From CAUTUX01 sp963542015 (lineage in GTDB: Bacteria; Bacillota; Clostridia; Christensenellales; CAG-917), in contig CAUTUX010000007.1 of NCBI GenBank assembly GCA_963542015.1, positions 12,782 to 76,781 on the forward strand: DNA of 64,000 nt, written 5' to 3'. The notes beneath the pieces are model-generated. The model was not told the DNA's origin. It saw only the letters and a list, made by a program, of their open reading frames with translations, and made no database searches. Positions 26,472 to 36,239 of this stretch are shown in pieces (the stretch's first letter is position 1; every line of letters begins with the position of its first letter). Both the position numbers and the translations under genes were made by a program.

Positions 26472-26798
26472 TTAGAGTAAACCCTTTGCACCACCAAGAG
26501 GTCCTAATGTTTTTTGTGAGAGTTCTTCGGCTTTTACTTGTGCATCATTTATTGCTGCCAGAATCATGTCCTCCAACATCTCAACATCATCTTTATCAAC
26601 TATTTCAGGTTTGATTTTTACTCCAACAATAGTTTTATTACCTTTCATTGTTACTTCAACCAATCCACCAGATGCTGACCCTACAACTTCCTCTTCTGCT
26701 AATTTCTCTTGAGCTTCTGTAAAGAGTTTTTGCATTTGCTGTGCTTGTTTCATTAGGTTAGCCATGTTTCCACCGCCACCAAATCCATTAAATCCCAT
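26472..26798 (-). CDS. YbaB/EbfC family nucleoid-associated protein
   Basis: Small dimeric DNA-binding protein, 108 residues. The glycine-rich N-terminus (GFNGFGGGGNMANLMKQAQQMQK) and GLVEVTMKGNKTIVGVKI are diagnostic. It lies between dnaX and recR with gaps of 9 and 0 bp. Confidence 0.95.
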   Translation of the reverse strand: MGFNGFGGGGNMANLMKQAQQMQKLFTEAQEKLAEEEVVGSASGGLVEVTMKGNKTIVGVKIKPEIVDKDDVEMLEDMILAAINDAQVKAEELSQKTLGPLGGAKGLL

Positions 26799-26807
26799 TT
26801 TATCCTC

Positions 26808-28226
26808 CTAGTATACCTTTAATGTATCTCCAAATAATTCTATAAATTTCCTTATATTTTTATTTTCTATTGAAGCTACATGCTCCAATTCAACATTTAA
26901 CTTAACTTTTTTCTCGTTCAATATATTATTAATTATTTTTACTCCGCCTTTCGTTTTAAATAAATCTAAAAGATTGGCATCCTCACTTGACAGAATGATT
27001 TTATCATTTTCTACCCTCATTTCAAATTGAATAAAGATTCCCGCCAAAGCCGGACTTTCATCCGACATTTTTCTATATATTAAACTGTGGTCAAGTTTTG
27101 TATTTAATTCCTCTATCTTTTTTTTTTGCACCAGTGCTTCTAATTCGTGCAGTGGTGATGAACACAATATTATTTTACTTTCCAGCAACATTTTTTGTTG
27201 CGTTGAGTATCGCATTCGACCTTCAAGCTCAACAAATTCTTCCATGCACAATCTCAACTGATTTACTGGTATATCTCGAGTGATCTGCTTTACCCTCTCA
27301 AGAATGCTTTTAGGAAGGTTTAAATAGATATTCGCATTATCAGATGCTTTTAGAAATATTGCGTTTCTTAATACCGTAGATATTTCTCTTGATATAATAC
27401 TTGGATTCTTGCCTGAAATTAGTAGCTGGTTACAATCACTTAATGCTTCACCCATGTTTCCTTTAAGCATATTTTCAACTATATCAATTATCTCATTAGG
27501 ATTTGATGCACCTATGCACTTTAAAACTCCATTGTATGTTAAATAATTATCCAAGTAGCTTAAACATGTATCGGTTATGGATAATGCATCTCTAACACTG
27601 CCTTGACCTGTTTCTGCTAATACTTCTATAGCTTCTTTTTCATATTTTACCTTTAAATCATCAAGTATATATTTAATCCTTCCAGCAATTATTTCTTTTG
27701 GCACTAAATTAAAATCGAGTCTCATACATCTTGATAAGATTGTTGCCGGAATTTGATGTATTTCTGTTGTTGCCAAAATAAATATTGCATGTTCTGGTGG
27801 TTCTTCTAATGTCTTCAGAAATGCATTAAAAGCACTTTTTGACAACATGTGAACTTCATCAATTATATATACTCTATATTTGCCTTTTGTTGGCATTAAA
27901 TGAATATTGCTAATAATTTCTTTAATTTGTTCAACTGAATTATTTGATGCAGCATCAAACTCAACAACAGACATTGAATTTGTATCACTACAACAATCGC
28001 AAGTGTTACATGGGGAATAATCCTTTGGATTAAGACAGTTTACAGCCTTAGCAAATATCTTCGCTACTGTTGTCTTTCCAGTTCCTCTTGTACCTGTGAA
28101 AATATAAGCATGACTCAACTGATTGTTTTTCAACTGATTCTTTAGAATAGTTATTACCTGTTCTTGCCCTACAACATCATCAAATGTCTTTGGTCTGTAT
28201 TTTCTATAAATTGCGTTATATCCCAC
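26808..28226 (-). CDS. dnaX: DNA polymerase III subunit gamma/tau
   Basis: Clamp-loader ATPase. 472 residues: Walker A TGTRGTGKTTVAK, a zinc module (CLNPKDYSPCNTCDCC), DEVHMLS, and sensor-1 region LATTEIHQIPATILSRC. Domain III ends near residue 365, then comes a short tau-specific part of about 100 residues. At the junction the mRNA has ten consecutive A's (27118-27127, codons 367-370) with an in-frame A AAA AAG heptamer, as in E. coli dnaX. A -1 shift would end after eight more codons and give a gamma-like protein of about 378 residues. Confidence 0.96.
   Translation of the reverse strand: MGYNAIYRKYRPKTFDDVVGQEQVITILKNQLKNNQLSHAYIFTGTRGTGKTTVAKIFAKAVNCLNPKDYSPCNTCDCCSDTNSMSVVEFDAASNNSVEQIKEIISNIHLMPTKGKYRVYIIDEVHMLSKSAFNAFLKTLEEPPEHAIFILATTEIHQIPATILSRCMRLDFNLVPKEIIAGRIKYILDDLKVKYEKEAIEVLAETGQGSVRDALSITDTCLSYLDNYLTYNGVLKCIGASNPNEIIDIVENMLKGNMGEALSDCNQLLISGKNPSIISREISTVLRNAIFLKASDNANIYLNLPKSILERVKQITRDIPVNQLRLCMEEFVELEGRMRYSTQQKMLLESKIILCSSPLHELEALVQKKKIEELNTKLDHSLIYRKMSDESPALAGIFIQFEMRVENDKIILSSEDANLLDLFKTKGGVKIINNILNEKKVKLNVELEHVASIENKNIRKFIELFGDTLKVY
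27118..27127 (-). other. Slippery A10 run inside dnaX, candidate frameshift site
   Basis: On the coding strand the codons CAA AAA AAA AAG (Q367-K370) give ten A's. A -1 shift leads to GAT and then a TGA after eight codons; a +1 shift reaches TAG after one codon. Either would make a gamma-type truncated subunit. Confidence 0.5.
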
Positions 28227-28694
28227 TTATTCCTCAGCTTGATATCTATATACATTTATTTTTGCTTCTTTAAGAAGCTCCTGTGCAAAAGCATCAGGGT
28301 AATCATATTTATAAATTATATCACTTATTCCACTATTTATAATAATTTTCGTACATATTGTACATGGCTGATGGGTACAATATAATGTTGCTCCTTTTAA
28401 AGAAACTCCCATTTTTGCTGCTTGCACGATTGCATTCTGTTCAGCGTGTACGGCATAACATTTTTCATGCTGTGTGCCTGAAGGAATACCAAGTTTGTCT
28501 CTCATGCAATAGCCCTTATCCTTACATGACCGAATATTCTCTGGTGCTCCATTATATCCTGTTGTTAGAATTCTTTTGTCCCTAACGACTACAGCCCCAA
28601 CATTTCTTCCAGCACGAGCACAACTCGACCATGTAGAAACGAATTCAGCCATTTCCATAAATCTTTTGTCCCACTTATCAAAAATTTTTCCCAT
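28227..28694 (-). CDS. dCMP deaminase (ComEB-like)
   Basis: Zinc deaminase supplying dUMP for thymidylate synthesis. 155 residues. The zinc site is HAEQNAI with the catalytic glutamate plus CTHQPCTIC. An additional Cys/His-rich region (CKDKGYCMRDKLGIPSG...HEKC) is typical of the dCMP deaminase family. It abuts dnaX with no gap. Confidence 0.93.
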   Translation of the reverse strand: MGKIFDKWDKRFMEMAEFVSTWSSCARAGRNVGAVVVRDKRILTTGYNGAPENIRSCKDKGYCMRDKLGIPSGTQHEKCYAVHAEQNAIVQAAKMGVSLKGATLYCTHQPCTICTKIIINSGISDIIYKYDYPDAFAQELLKEAKINVYRYQAEE

Positions 28695-28710
28695 ATATGT
28701 TTTTCTCTTT

Positions 28711-29718
28711 TTATATTATTATTCCTGGTTGAGCAATCTGACCATTTGTATTCCCTTCACCTAACAACTTTTTGAGCCTAACAATTCTATCTGCAGTATA
28801 TGGGTGCGTTGAAGTCATTCCATCAAATATACTTGTTCTTCTATGTGGTGAGTCGTCTATGATTTGTAGGGCATTAAGCAAATTATTACCTTCACCAATT
28901 TTAACTGCAAATTCATCCGCTTTATATTCTTGTCTTCTAGATGCAAACATTTCAAACATGAATCCGATTAACATCCATAAATTCAAAATTCCCTTTACTA
29001 TCCAAGACAAGATAACTCCAATGAACCATCTCATTATGAAACCAAAAACTCTAGCCGCAGTATTGTCACTATCTTCAGTGACGAACCCAATTAATATTGC
29101 TAGCCTCAAAATTGCTACTATGAATCCAACAATCAAAGATAACAGTGTGTTTGCACTTAATTTTGTCATTGATAGAACTGTATCTGAATTTGACATATGA
29201 CCAAATTCATGAGCTAGCACCCCTTTAATTCCCAAATCATCAAGTTGAGCTATCAATCCTTCATTTACCACCATTGTATGCATTCCAATAACACATGCAT
29301 TCGTGTCTGCACTTTGAGCTATAAACAGTTTTATTCTCTTTGGAACTAGTTTAGATTTATTTCTAGCTTCTTCGTGTGCTTCTTGAAAAAGATTATATAA
29401 TCTGTCATATTCTTCAGGATAAGGTTTTCCTGGTTTGTATTTAATTAATCTGCTTTTGAATAATAGGATTCTGGAAAAAAATTCTCCGATATCACTTAAC
29501 ATCAAAAATGAAAGTCCTACATTAGCAGCAACGAAAATTTCCCCAAGGAACAAATCAAACCTAAGCTCCCCAACAGCTTGTATTCCATTCCCTGCCATGA
29601 CTGTTGCTCCTATTAAAAACCCACATCCAAATATTAAACCGTTAGAAAGAAGGATGTATATGAGTAACCCCCAGTTTCTAGGTTTAATCGCAGCTACGAA
29701 AGTTCTCCAAAAATACAT
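28711..29718 (-). CDS. M48 family membrane zinc metallopeptidase (HtpX-like)
   Basis: 335 residues. The zinc motif HEFGHMSNSD lies between hydrophobic stretches: two near the N-terminus (LLIYILLSNGLIFGCGFLIG and a second at about 60-80) and two after the motif (LLSLIVGFIVAILRLAILIGF, WFIGVILSWIVKGIL). A downstream EYKADEFAVKIG supplies the third zinc ligand. Probably in membrane protein quality control. Overlaps the next upstream gene by one base. Confidence 0.85.
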   Translation of the reverse strand: MYFWRTFVAAIKPRNWGLLIYILLSNGLIFGCGFLIGATVMAGNGIQAVGELRFDLFLGEIFVAANVGLSFLMLSDIGEFFSRILLFKSRLIKYKPGKPYPEEYDRLYNLFQEAHEEARNKSKLVPKRIKLFIAQSADTNACVIGMHTMVVNEGLIAQLDDLGIKGVLAHEFGHMSNSDTVLSMTKLSANTLLSLIVGFIVAILRLAILIGFVTEDSDNTAARVFGFIMRWFIGVILSWIVKGILNLWMLIGFMFEMFASRRQEYKADEFAVKIGEGNNLLNALQIIDDSPHRRTSIFDGMTSTHPYTADRIVRLKKLLGEGNTNGQIAQPGIII

Positions 29719-30575
29719 TATTTTTCTCCTATTAATTTGTAGTAATAATCTCTCATTTGTTTTGCATCCTCAGCCTGTGTTCCCGCAGATTCAGATAAAA
29801 TAAATGGAGTTAATTTATATTCAACAACAGCTTCAATGAAATCTTCAAAATGTGGTCCGTACTTTTCATCTTCAAATGTTAAATGTCTAATTTCTCCCTT
29901 TGGTCCGTATTCGATTTTTGAAAAATGAACATGCATATTTTTAACTTTATCAAATCCAAGCTTATCTATCATTTTATCAAAAATGTCTGTAAAATTTGAC
30001 TTGCTTTTTAATGTTCCCCCAGTTACTGCATTTATGTGTCCAAAATCACAACAAGGGTACAAAATCTTATCTATCTTGCAGATGTTAATGATTTCATCTA
30101 CAGACCCAATCTGTGCTGCCTTACCCATTGTTTCAGGACAGATTATAAATTTATCAAGCCCATCACGATACATTTTTTCTATAAGCTTATGTACCATGTA
30201 ATCTATATTTTTAACGGCATCTTCTCTACTTAGTTTCCCTTGTGACCCTGCATGAAAGACACATCTATGTCCAGCAAAGTATTCTAAAATACGCAATGAG
30301 TTTGTAACATAGTCAATTGAATTATATGCTTTAACTTCATCGTCAGATGCAAAGTTAATAAAGTATGGCGCATGAACACTAATCTCCACATCATACTTTT
30401 TTGATTGCTCTGCAATTTCAGATGCAGAACTTTGACTGATTCTTATTCCTCTGCCAAACGAATATTCAAAAGCATTCATTCCTTTTTCACTTACCCATTT
30501 TGGGGCATCAACAGTCGCTTCATAACCGTCTGCATAAAATGATTCTGAATTGCCTGACGGACCGAATCTTATCAT
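29718..30575 (-). CDS. Endonuclease IV-family TIM-barrel protein
   Basis: 285 residues. Metal-ligand motifs of the AP endonuclease 2 family are seen in order: SVHAPYFINFAS, VFHAGSQGK, ICPETMGK, CCDFGHINA, MHVHFSKIEYG and ILSES. It is a likely DNA repair enzyme cutting at abasic sites, but sugar isomerases share the fold. Glutamate and histidine ligands fit endonuclease IV. Lies between ribF and the M48 peptidase gene. Confidence 0.78.
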   Translation of the reverse strand: MIRFGPSGNSESFYADGYEATVDAPKWVSEKGMNAFEYSFGRGIRISQSSASEIAEQSKKYDVEISVHAPYFINFASDDEVKAYNSIDYVTNSLRILEYFAGHRCVFHAGSQGKLSREDAVKNIDYMVHKLIEKMYRDGLDKFIICPETMGKAAQIGSVDEIINICKIDKILYPCCDFGHINAVTGGTLKSKSNFTDIFDKMIDKLGFDKVKNMHVHFSKIEYGPKGEIRHLTFEDEKYGPHFEDFIEAVVEYKLTPFILSESAGTQAEDAKQMRDYYYKLIGEK

Positions 30576-30594
30576 AATTAACTATTTTTCTCCT

Positions 30595-31374
30595 TTATAT
30601 ATCTTCTCTTAATATTAATAAATCTGTACTATTCAAATCTTTAACTTCAATTATTCCACTATCTATATTTTTTTTGAATAAAGCTTTGCCATCTTTTATT
30701 GTACATGGAAATTCAGAACTATGCTCGTCTGAACATCCTAATGCACAGATATAATTGCCGTTTTTTAAAATTGTGTCAATATCAGCTGTAATTTCTCCGA
30801 CACTACCCTCAACGCAGTTTCTTAATTTAACACTATAGCTAAAAGCTAATAAGTTATTAGCTTCTATAATGTTTCCATTTTTTAACATTTTTTTAATGTC
30901 GGTTGTATTAATTACATTGTTGTTTTTGTCTTTGAGTAGGGTAACGACTCGAACATTAAAACCTTGTTCTCTTAAAGTATTAAAATCAGATTCTCTATTT
31001 CTGCCAAATTTAAAGTCTTCTCCAACAACCATTTCTTGTATATTGTATTGTTTTTTAATTTTTGATAAAAAATCCGCTGCTGACATATTTTTAAATGATT
31101 GATCCATTGTGGCACTGATTAAAAGTTGAACACCTAACTTTGAAAAAAGTTTTTTTCTTTTTTCAAAATCATAAATTGGTTCAGTTTTCCCAGTATATGA
31201 TGAAATGTCATTTGAGAATGTAAAGACGGCAAGGTTAGCATTTAGTTTTTCAGCTTCTTCTTGAGCATATACTAACAATGCCTTATGTCCTAAATGAAAA
31301 GCATCAAAATAACCTAAAGCAAGAACAATTGGAGCCTTATCAATATTTGATTTGTTAAAATTTATTGTCTTCAT
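30595..31374 (-). CDS. ribF: RibF-like FAD synthetase lacking a recognisable riboflavin kinase domain
   Basis: The N-terminal nucleotidyltransferase is clear: VLALGYFDAFHLGHKALL (HIGH-like), VGEDFKFGRNRESDF and INTTDIKKMLKNGN (in place of the usual SSTxIR). The riboflavin kinase part should begin with a GxxxGRxLGFPTAN segment; after residue 180 only about 75 residues remain and no PTAN motif is seen. Total length is 259 against about 310. It may make FAD from FMN only, with kinase activity encoded elsewhere. It overlaps truB by 4 bp, the common truB-ribF order. Confidence 0.85.
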   Translation of the reverse strand: MKTINFNKSNIDKAPIVLALGYFDAFHLGHKALLVYAQEEAEKLNANLAVFTFSNDISSYTGKTEPIYDFEKRKKLFSKLGVQLLISATMDQSFKNMSAADFLSKIKKQYNIQEMVVGEDFKFGRNRESDFNTLREQGFNVRVVTLLKDKNNNVINTTDIKKMLKNGNIIEANNLLAFSYSVKLRNCVEGSVGEITADIDTILKNGNYICALGCSDEHSSEFPCTIKDGKALFKKNIDSGIIEVKDLNSTDLLILREDI

Positions 31375-32222
31375 AAGCGTACTTTAAATTTAAATCCTCC
31401 ATTTGTATCGCAGCCATATCCCAGAAATGTACCGTTATAATATAATGCGATATCCTCCCCGCTTCCGACATGTATTTCTTGTCCATACATAAGTCGCTTA
31501 TATTCATATTCATTCACTATCTTTTTTTGCATGTTATTTATAAGAAAATCTGAAGACAATAAAAATTTTTCTGGATTAGCTTCTATTTCTTCAATTGTAT
31601 GTGATTTTTCAATCGTAAAGTTACCAGACTTAGTTCTAACGAGTGAAATCATCGTAGCTAAAGAATTGAGCTTTGTCGCCATATCCCTACAAATTGATCT
31701 TATATATGTTCCTGAACCGCACTCTATTATTAGCTCAAGTTTGTTCTCAAAATAACTAAGAATTTTAATTTCCTTTATTTCTATGACTGAAGGTTTAAGT
31801 TCGACTTTTATCCCTTCTCTTGCTAATTTATATGCTCTAACTCCATTAATTGATTTTGCTGAATACTCTGGTGGAATTTGTTCCTGTCTGCCTAAAAATA
31901 AAGGAAGTATATTCTCAATTTCTTCTAATTTTGGAATATTCGTAGTTGTGTTGAGTTTAACCCCAGTTCTATCGTATGTGTCTGTATCATATCCAAAATC
32001 AAAAACTGCATTATATGTTTTATCTTTATTGAGTGAGTATTCAAAAAATCGTGTACAGTTACCAACAGCTATCGGCAAAACTCCTGTTGCCATCGGATCA
32101 AGTGTTCCAAGATGTCCAGCTTTTTTGATGTTAAACTGTTTTTTTAATATATATGAAATTTTGTTTACAATCTGTCTAGATGTACATCCTTCTGGCTTAT
32201 AGAGATTATAGAAACCATTCAC
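31371..32222 (-). CDS. truB: tRNA pseudouridine(55) synthase TruB
   Basis: 283 residues. The catalytic motif GHLGTLDPMATGVLPIAVG holds the nucleophilic aspartate; YNAVFDFGYDTDTYDRTG and GTYIRSICRDMATKL are also typical. Starts 1 bp after nrnA. Confidence 0.96.
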   Translation of the reverse strand: MNGFYNLYKPEGCTSRQIVNKISYILKKQFNIKKAGHLGTLDPMATGVLPIAVGNCTRFFEYSLNKDKTYNAVFDFGYDTDTYDRTGVKLNTTTNIPKLEEIENILPLFLGRQEQIPPEYSAKSINGVRAYKLAREGIKVELKPSVIEIKEIKILSYFENKLELIIECGSGTYIRSICRDMATKLNSLATMISLVRTKSGNFTIEKSHTIEEIEANPEKFLLSSDFLINNMQKKIVNEYEYKRLMYGQEIHVGSGEDIALYYNGTFLGYGCDTNGGFKFKVRL

Positions 32223-32223
32223 T

Positions 32224-33186
32224 TTATTTTATACAGCTCCTTGCAGCGTCTAACAATAGCTGTTTTGCTTTCATGGGACTTCCGTCTATTCTACATCCAG
32301 CCGCCCTAACATGTCCTCCACCATTAAATTTACTAGCTATGTCTATGGCATTGTATTCATCTTTTGTTCTAATACTTACTTTTGAAAATCCCTTTTCACT
32401 TTCAGATATTGCAAAAGCTATTTTTACAGTTTCAATATCTAACAACATGTTAATTGTTCCTTCGGTATCTGATGAAACAGTGTCGGTTTCTCTAAAGTCT
32501 TTGGTTGTAAAGATTACAAAAGCAATTTTATTATTATCAAACATCTCACATTTTGATAATGCTCTATTTCTTAATTTAAAAGCATTTACAGAAACATCTC
32601 TATAAAGTTTTTGAATTATTTCACCAGAATTGATTCCTTCGTCCAAGAGTATCCCAGATATGTCATGTGTGTGCTTGGTAGTACTATCAAAAGCGAAACA
32701 CCCAGTATCTGTAACTATACCAGCAAAAATGTATGATGCAATGAGCTTATTTAATCCTCCCATTGCAATAACGAGATCATATAACAGTTCCGTAGTTGAA
32801 GCTGCTTTATAGTTAAGCCATAACTGTTTTGCAAATTGAATGTGACTCTTGTGATGATCTATAGAGATTGTATTTTTGCTCAAAATAAATGAATCGTACA
32901 TTGCCCCAAGTCGCTTACTATCTCCAGTATCGAGAGATATAGATAGGTCGTGTACCTTATAGTCTTTCTCGTGTTTTATAAGCCTTGCATTTTGAAAATA
33001 TAGAAATCTTGCGGGTATGTCAGAGTCGATATACATATCAACTTCCTTACCTCTTTTCCTACACAATTCATACATAATCAAAACTGAAGAAATTGCATCA
33101 CAATCAGGATTGATGTGCCCATACAATGAAATTGTCTTTGCACTGTCTATAGACTTGATTATTTCATCAATTATCTGTTCTTTCAT
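32224..33186 (-). CDS. nrnA: DHH/DHHA1 phosphoesterase (NrnA-like oligoribonuclease/pAp phosphatase)
   Basis: 320 residues. DHH motifs: GHINPDCDAISSVLIMYEL (Cys in place of the usual Gly in NPDGD), SLDTGDSKRLGAM and SIDHHKSH. The DHHA1 part ends with FNGGGHVRAAGCRI. Degrades nanoRNAs and dephosphorylates pAp. It overlaps rbfA by 20 bp; rbfA-nrnA-truB is a typical Gram-positive order. Confidence 0.92.
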   Translation of the reverse strand: MKEQIIDEIIKSIDSAKTISLYGHINPDCDAISSVLIMYELCRKRGKEVDMYIDSDIPARFLYFQNARLIKHEKDYKVHDLSISLDTGDSKRLGAMYDSFILSKNTISIDHHKSHIQFAKQLWLNYKAASTTELLYDLVIAMGGLNKLIASYIFAGIVTDTGCFAFDSTTKHTHDISGILLDEGINSGEIIQKLYRDVSVNAFKLRNRALSKCEMFDNNKIAFVIFTTKDFRETDTVSSDTEGTINMLLDIETVKIAFAISESEKGFSKVSIRTKDEYNAIDIASKFNGGGHVRAAGCRIDGSPMKAKQLLLDAARSCIK

Positions 33187-33532
33187 CCTTTGATATCTCT
33201 TTTAAAATTTCATCAATTTTACTTCCATATACTGCTGAGTTATCCAATTCAAATATTAAGTCAGGAATGTTTCTTATACTCATTAAATCTTTCAGCTGAT
33301 TTCTTATAAAGGCTTTAGCCTCTTTTATGAGTTTCAAACATGTTTCTTTTACTTTAAGGTCATCATCAAGAATTGATAAATATACCTTTGCATATTTAAG
33401 ATCTTTTGTGGCTTTTACACCAGTGCAATTTATAAGGACATCCGCAAGTCTTGGATCTTTTAAGTTTGATATAACTGAAGTAACCTGTTTTTGAATTTCA
33501 GCATTAATTCTGTTTATCTTGATGTCCGCCAT
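33167..33532 (-). CDS. rbfA: Ribosome-binding factor A
   Basis: 121 residues with the KH-like fold: INRINAEIQKQVTSVISNLKDPRL at the N-terminus, DLKYAKVYLSIL, and IPDLIFELDNSAVYGSKIDEIL at the end. Required for 30S maturation. It overlaps infB by one base. Confidence 0.95.
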   Translation of the reverse strand: MADIKINRINAEIQKQVTSVISNLKDPRLADVLINCTGVKATKDLKYAKVYLSILDDDLKVKETCLKLIKEAKAFIRNQLKDLMSIRNIPDLIFELDNSAVYGSKIDEILKEISKDERTDN

Positions 33533-35976
33533 TATTTTCCTACTTCTTCAAGAGAATAACATTCAATTGTGTCTCCAACCTTTATATCCTGGAAGTTTGC
33601 CAATTGAATACCACAGTCAAAGTTGATATTCATCTCTTTAACATCATCTTTCTCATGTTTCAAAGATGCTATTAATCCATCATATTCAACTTTTCCATTT
33701 CTTATAATTCTTGCTTTACATCCTTTTATAATCTTTCCATCAATTACATGTGAACCAGCTATGACGCCTACACCAGTTATCTTGAATATATTACGTACTT
33801 CAGCAATACCATTGAGTTTTTCAGTGTATGTTGGTTTAAGCATTCCTTTAATTGCATTCTCAACATCTTCAATTGCATTGTATATTACATTGTAGTATTT
33901 GATTTCAATGTGTTTTGCTTTGGCGAGTAATGTTGCATTGGAATCTGACCTTACATTAAACCCTATAATAACTGCATCAGCAGTATCCGCAAGGTTTATA
34001 TCACTTTCGTTGATAACACCAACCGCACTATGAATTACATTGATCTCAACTTCATCATTGGTTAACTTTTCAAGTGATTCTTTTAATGCCTCTGCTGAAC
34101 CTTGAACATCAGCTTTTATTATAATCTTCAAAGTCTTTAAATCTTCTGACTTAATTTTATCAAACAAATCATTCAGAGAAACTTTGGATTCCTTTCCTGT
34201 AAAGGTTGCTTTTTTAATCTTTCTTTCATTTGCAAGTTGTTTTGCAAATTTTTCATCTTCTAGAACATAAAGTACATCACCAGCTTGAGGTACCTCATCC
34301 CAACCAGATACAGATACTGGAATCGAAGGACCTGCTGATTTAATATTCTTTCCCTTATCCGAAATCATAGTTTTAATTTTTCCAGTTGCTGTTCCTGCTA
34401 TAACGAAATCACCAACTTTCAATGTTCCTTTCTGAACAAGTACATTCGCTATTTTACCTAGTCCCTTATCCATCTTTGCTTCTACTATTGAACCAACTGC
34501 TTTTCTATCTTTATTCGCTTTTAATTCTCTTGTTTCAGCAAGAATTAGAATACTTTCGAGTAAGTTTGGTATTCCCAAACCTGTTTTTGCAGATACTTTA
34601 GCTACTATTGTATCTCCACCCCATTCTTCAGGAATTATGTTGTGTTCTGATAACTGCTGTAGGATTCTATCTGGATTTGCAGCAGGTTTATCCATTTTAT
34701 TTACAGCAACTAAGATTGGAACATTTGCCAATTTTGCATGGTTTATTGCTTCAATTGTCTGTGGCATAACTCCATCATCAGCAGCCACAACAAGTACTGC
34801 AATATCCGTTACCATTGCTCCTCTTGCTCTCATTGTGGTAAATGCTTCGTGTCCAGGAGTATCAAGGAATGTAATTGGTCTCTCATCCAACATTACTGTA
34901 TATGCACCTATGTGCTGTGTGATACCGCCAGCTTCTCCACTAGTTACACTTGATTTTCTAATATAATCCAACAAAGATGTCTTACCATGGTCTACATGTC
35001 CCATGATAGTTACTACTGGTGGTCTAACCTCAGCTTTTTCAATATCCTGAATATCCTGTTCTTCCAACATCGCCATTAGTTTTTCTTCATTTGTCTGATC
35101 AGGTTTTAATTCAAGAGTTATATTAAATTCACCAGCTATCAATTCTGCAGTGTCAAAATCAATATCTTCATTGATTGTCTTATTTATTCCTAACTGGAAT
35201 AATGTTCTGATAATTTCAGCACCCGTCTTTCCTATCTTTTCACTTAATACTTTTATAGGCACTGGATTCTGGGTTATAACTGCATGTTCTATAACTATTT
35301 GATTCTGTTGCGATGCTTGTTTCTTCTTTTTTACTTTTCCATATAACCTTACTGAAAGTTCATCATCATCTTCAACCGCCTTGGATTCATCTATAATGTA
35401 TCCTCTTTTCATCAGATCACGAATGTTTGTTTTCTTTGAATCTTCAAATTTCTTTGTTGAATCATTCTTTGTTTTCTTTTGCTGAGATTTTGCAGCTGTT
35501 GGAATTTCAGCCATATATGACTGACTGACACCACCTTGGTTGGTAGGTCTGTTTTGTACAGGTCTATTTACAAATGGTTTTCTCTCTCTTGTAGCTGGCT
35601 TTTCTTCTATTTTGTCTTTCTTTTTAAATACTGTTTTGCCATCACTATATTTAATGATATATCCAGTACTTCTATCTTGAACTTCAATAACTTTTACTTC
35701 AGTTGATTCTTTTTCTTCTTTTTTTTCAGGTTCTACAGATTTTACTTCTTCTGGCTCTTTTTCTTTAACTTCAACTTTCTTTTCTACTTCAGCTGGTATT
35801 TCTACCTCTTCTCCCTTACTTTTTGCTAATGCTTCCTCATCAGCTTTCTTAGCTGCAAGTTCTTCATTCTTCTTTTTTTCTATAAGGTCATTTATCTTCT
35901 TTTCTGTTTTCTCATGCAGTTCACTATAATCACGCTTTAATTTTGATAAAATGTTTTGTATATCTTTTGTTTCCAT
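33532..35976 (-). CDS. infB: Translation initiation factor IF-2
   Basis: 814 residues. A highly charged, repetitive Lys/Glu/Val-rich N-terminal domain (about 1-240) leads to the IF2-N segment, then the GTPase with GHVDHGKTSLLDYIR, DTPGHEAFTTMRARG and NKMDKPAANPDR, and domains II-IV with the fMet-tRNA-binding C-terminus. Lies 2 bp after ylxR. Confidence 0.97.
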   Translation of the reverse strand: METKDIQNILSKLKRDYSELHEKTEKKINDLIEKKKNEELAAKKADEEALAKSKGEEVEIPAEVEKKVEVKEKEPEEVKSVEPEKKEEKESTEVKVIEVQDRSTGYIIKYSDGKTVFKKKDKIEEKPATRERKPFVNRPVQNRPTNQGGVSQSYMAEIPTAAKSQQKKTKNDSTKKFEDSKKTNIRDLMKRGYIIDESKAVEDDDELSVRLYGKVKKKKQASQQNQIVIEHAVITQNPVPIKVLSEKIGKTGAEIIRTLFQLGINKTINEDIDFDTAELIAGEFNITLELKPDQTNEEKLMAMLEEQDIQDIEKAEVRPPVVTIMGHVDHGKTSLLDYIRKSSVTSGEAGGITQHIGAYTVMLDERPITFLDTPGHEAFTTMRARGAMVTDIAVLVVAADDGVMPQTIEAINHAKLANVPILVAVNKMDKPAANPDRILQQLSEHNIIPEEWGGDTIVAKVSAKTGLGIPNLLESILILAETRELKANKDRKAVGSIVEAKMDKGLGKIANVLVQKGTLKVGDFVIAGTATGKIKTMISDKGKNIKSAGPSIPVSVSGWDEVPQAGDVLYVLEDEKFAKQLANERKIKKATFTGKESKVSLNDLFDKIKSEDLKTLKIIIKADVQGSAEALKESLEKLTNDEVEINVIHSAVGVINESDINLADTADAVIIGFNVRSDSNATLLAKAKHIEIKYYNVIYNAIEDVENAIKGMLKPTYTEKLNGIAEVRNIFKITGVGVIAGSHVIDGKIIKGCKARIIRNGKVEYDGLIASLKHEKDDVKEMNINFDCGIQLANFQDIKVGDTIECYSLEEVGK

Positions 35977-35978
35977 CT

Positions 35979-36239
35979 TTAACCTTTCATATATTTTTTT
36001 AATTTTTCATATTCACTTTCTGCAACATTTTTTCTTAAGATCTTATCTAAAACTCTTGTTCTGCATGCTTTGTTTAGACAGCTCTCATTATTGTGTATGT
36101 ACATTCCTCGTCCAGCTATCTTTTTTTCATTATCAAATATCAATTCACCGTTGATAACTGCAAATCTTACTAATTCACTTTTGTCCGCATGCTCTCTACA
36201 GACAATACAGCGTCTTGTACTCTTTGCAAGATTACCCAT
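35979..36239 (-). CDS. ylxR: YlxR/RnpM family RNA-binding protein
   Basis: 86 residues. The conserved RRCIVCREHADKSELVRFAV and AGRGMYIHNNESCLNKA stretches define DUF448. Family members bind RNase P RNA and modulate its activity. The ATG overlaps the nusA stop by one base, in the standard nusA-ylxR-infB order. The ribosomal L7Ae-like gene often found next is absent. Confidence 0.93.
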   Translation of the reverse strand: MGNLAKSTRRCIVCREHADKSELVRFAVINGELIFDNEKKIAGRGMYIHNNESCLNKACRTRVLDKILRKNVAESEYEKLKKYMKG

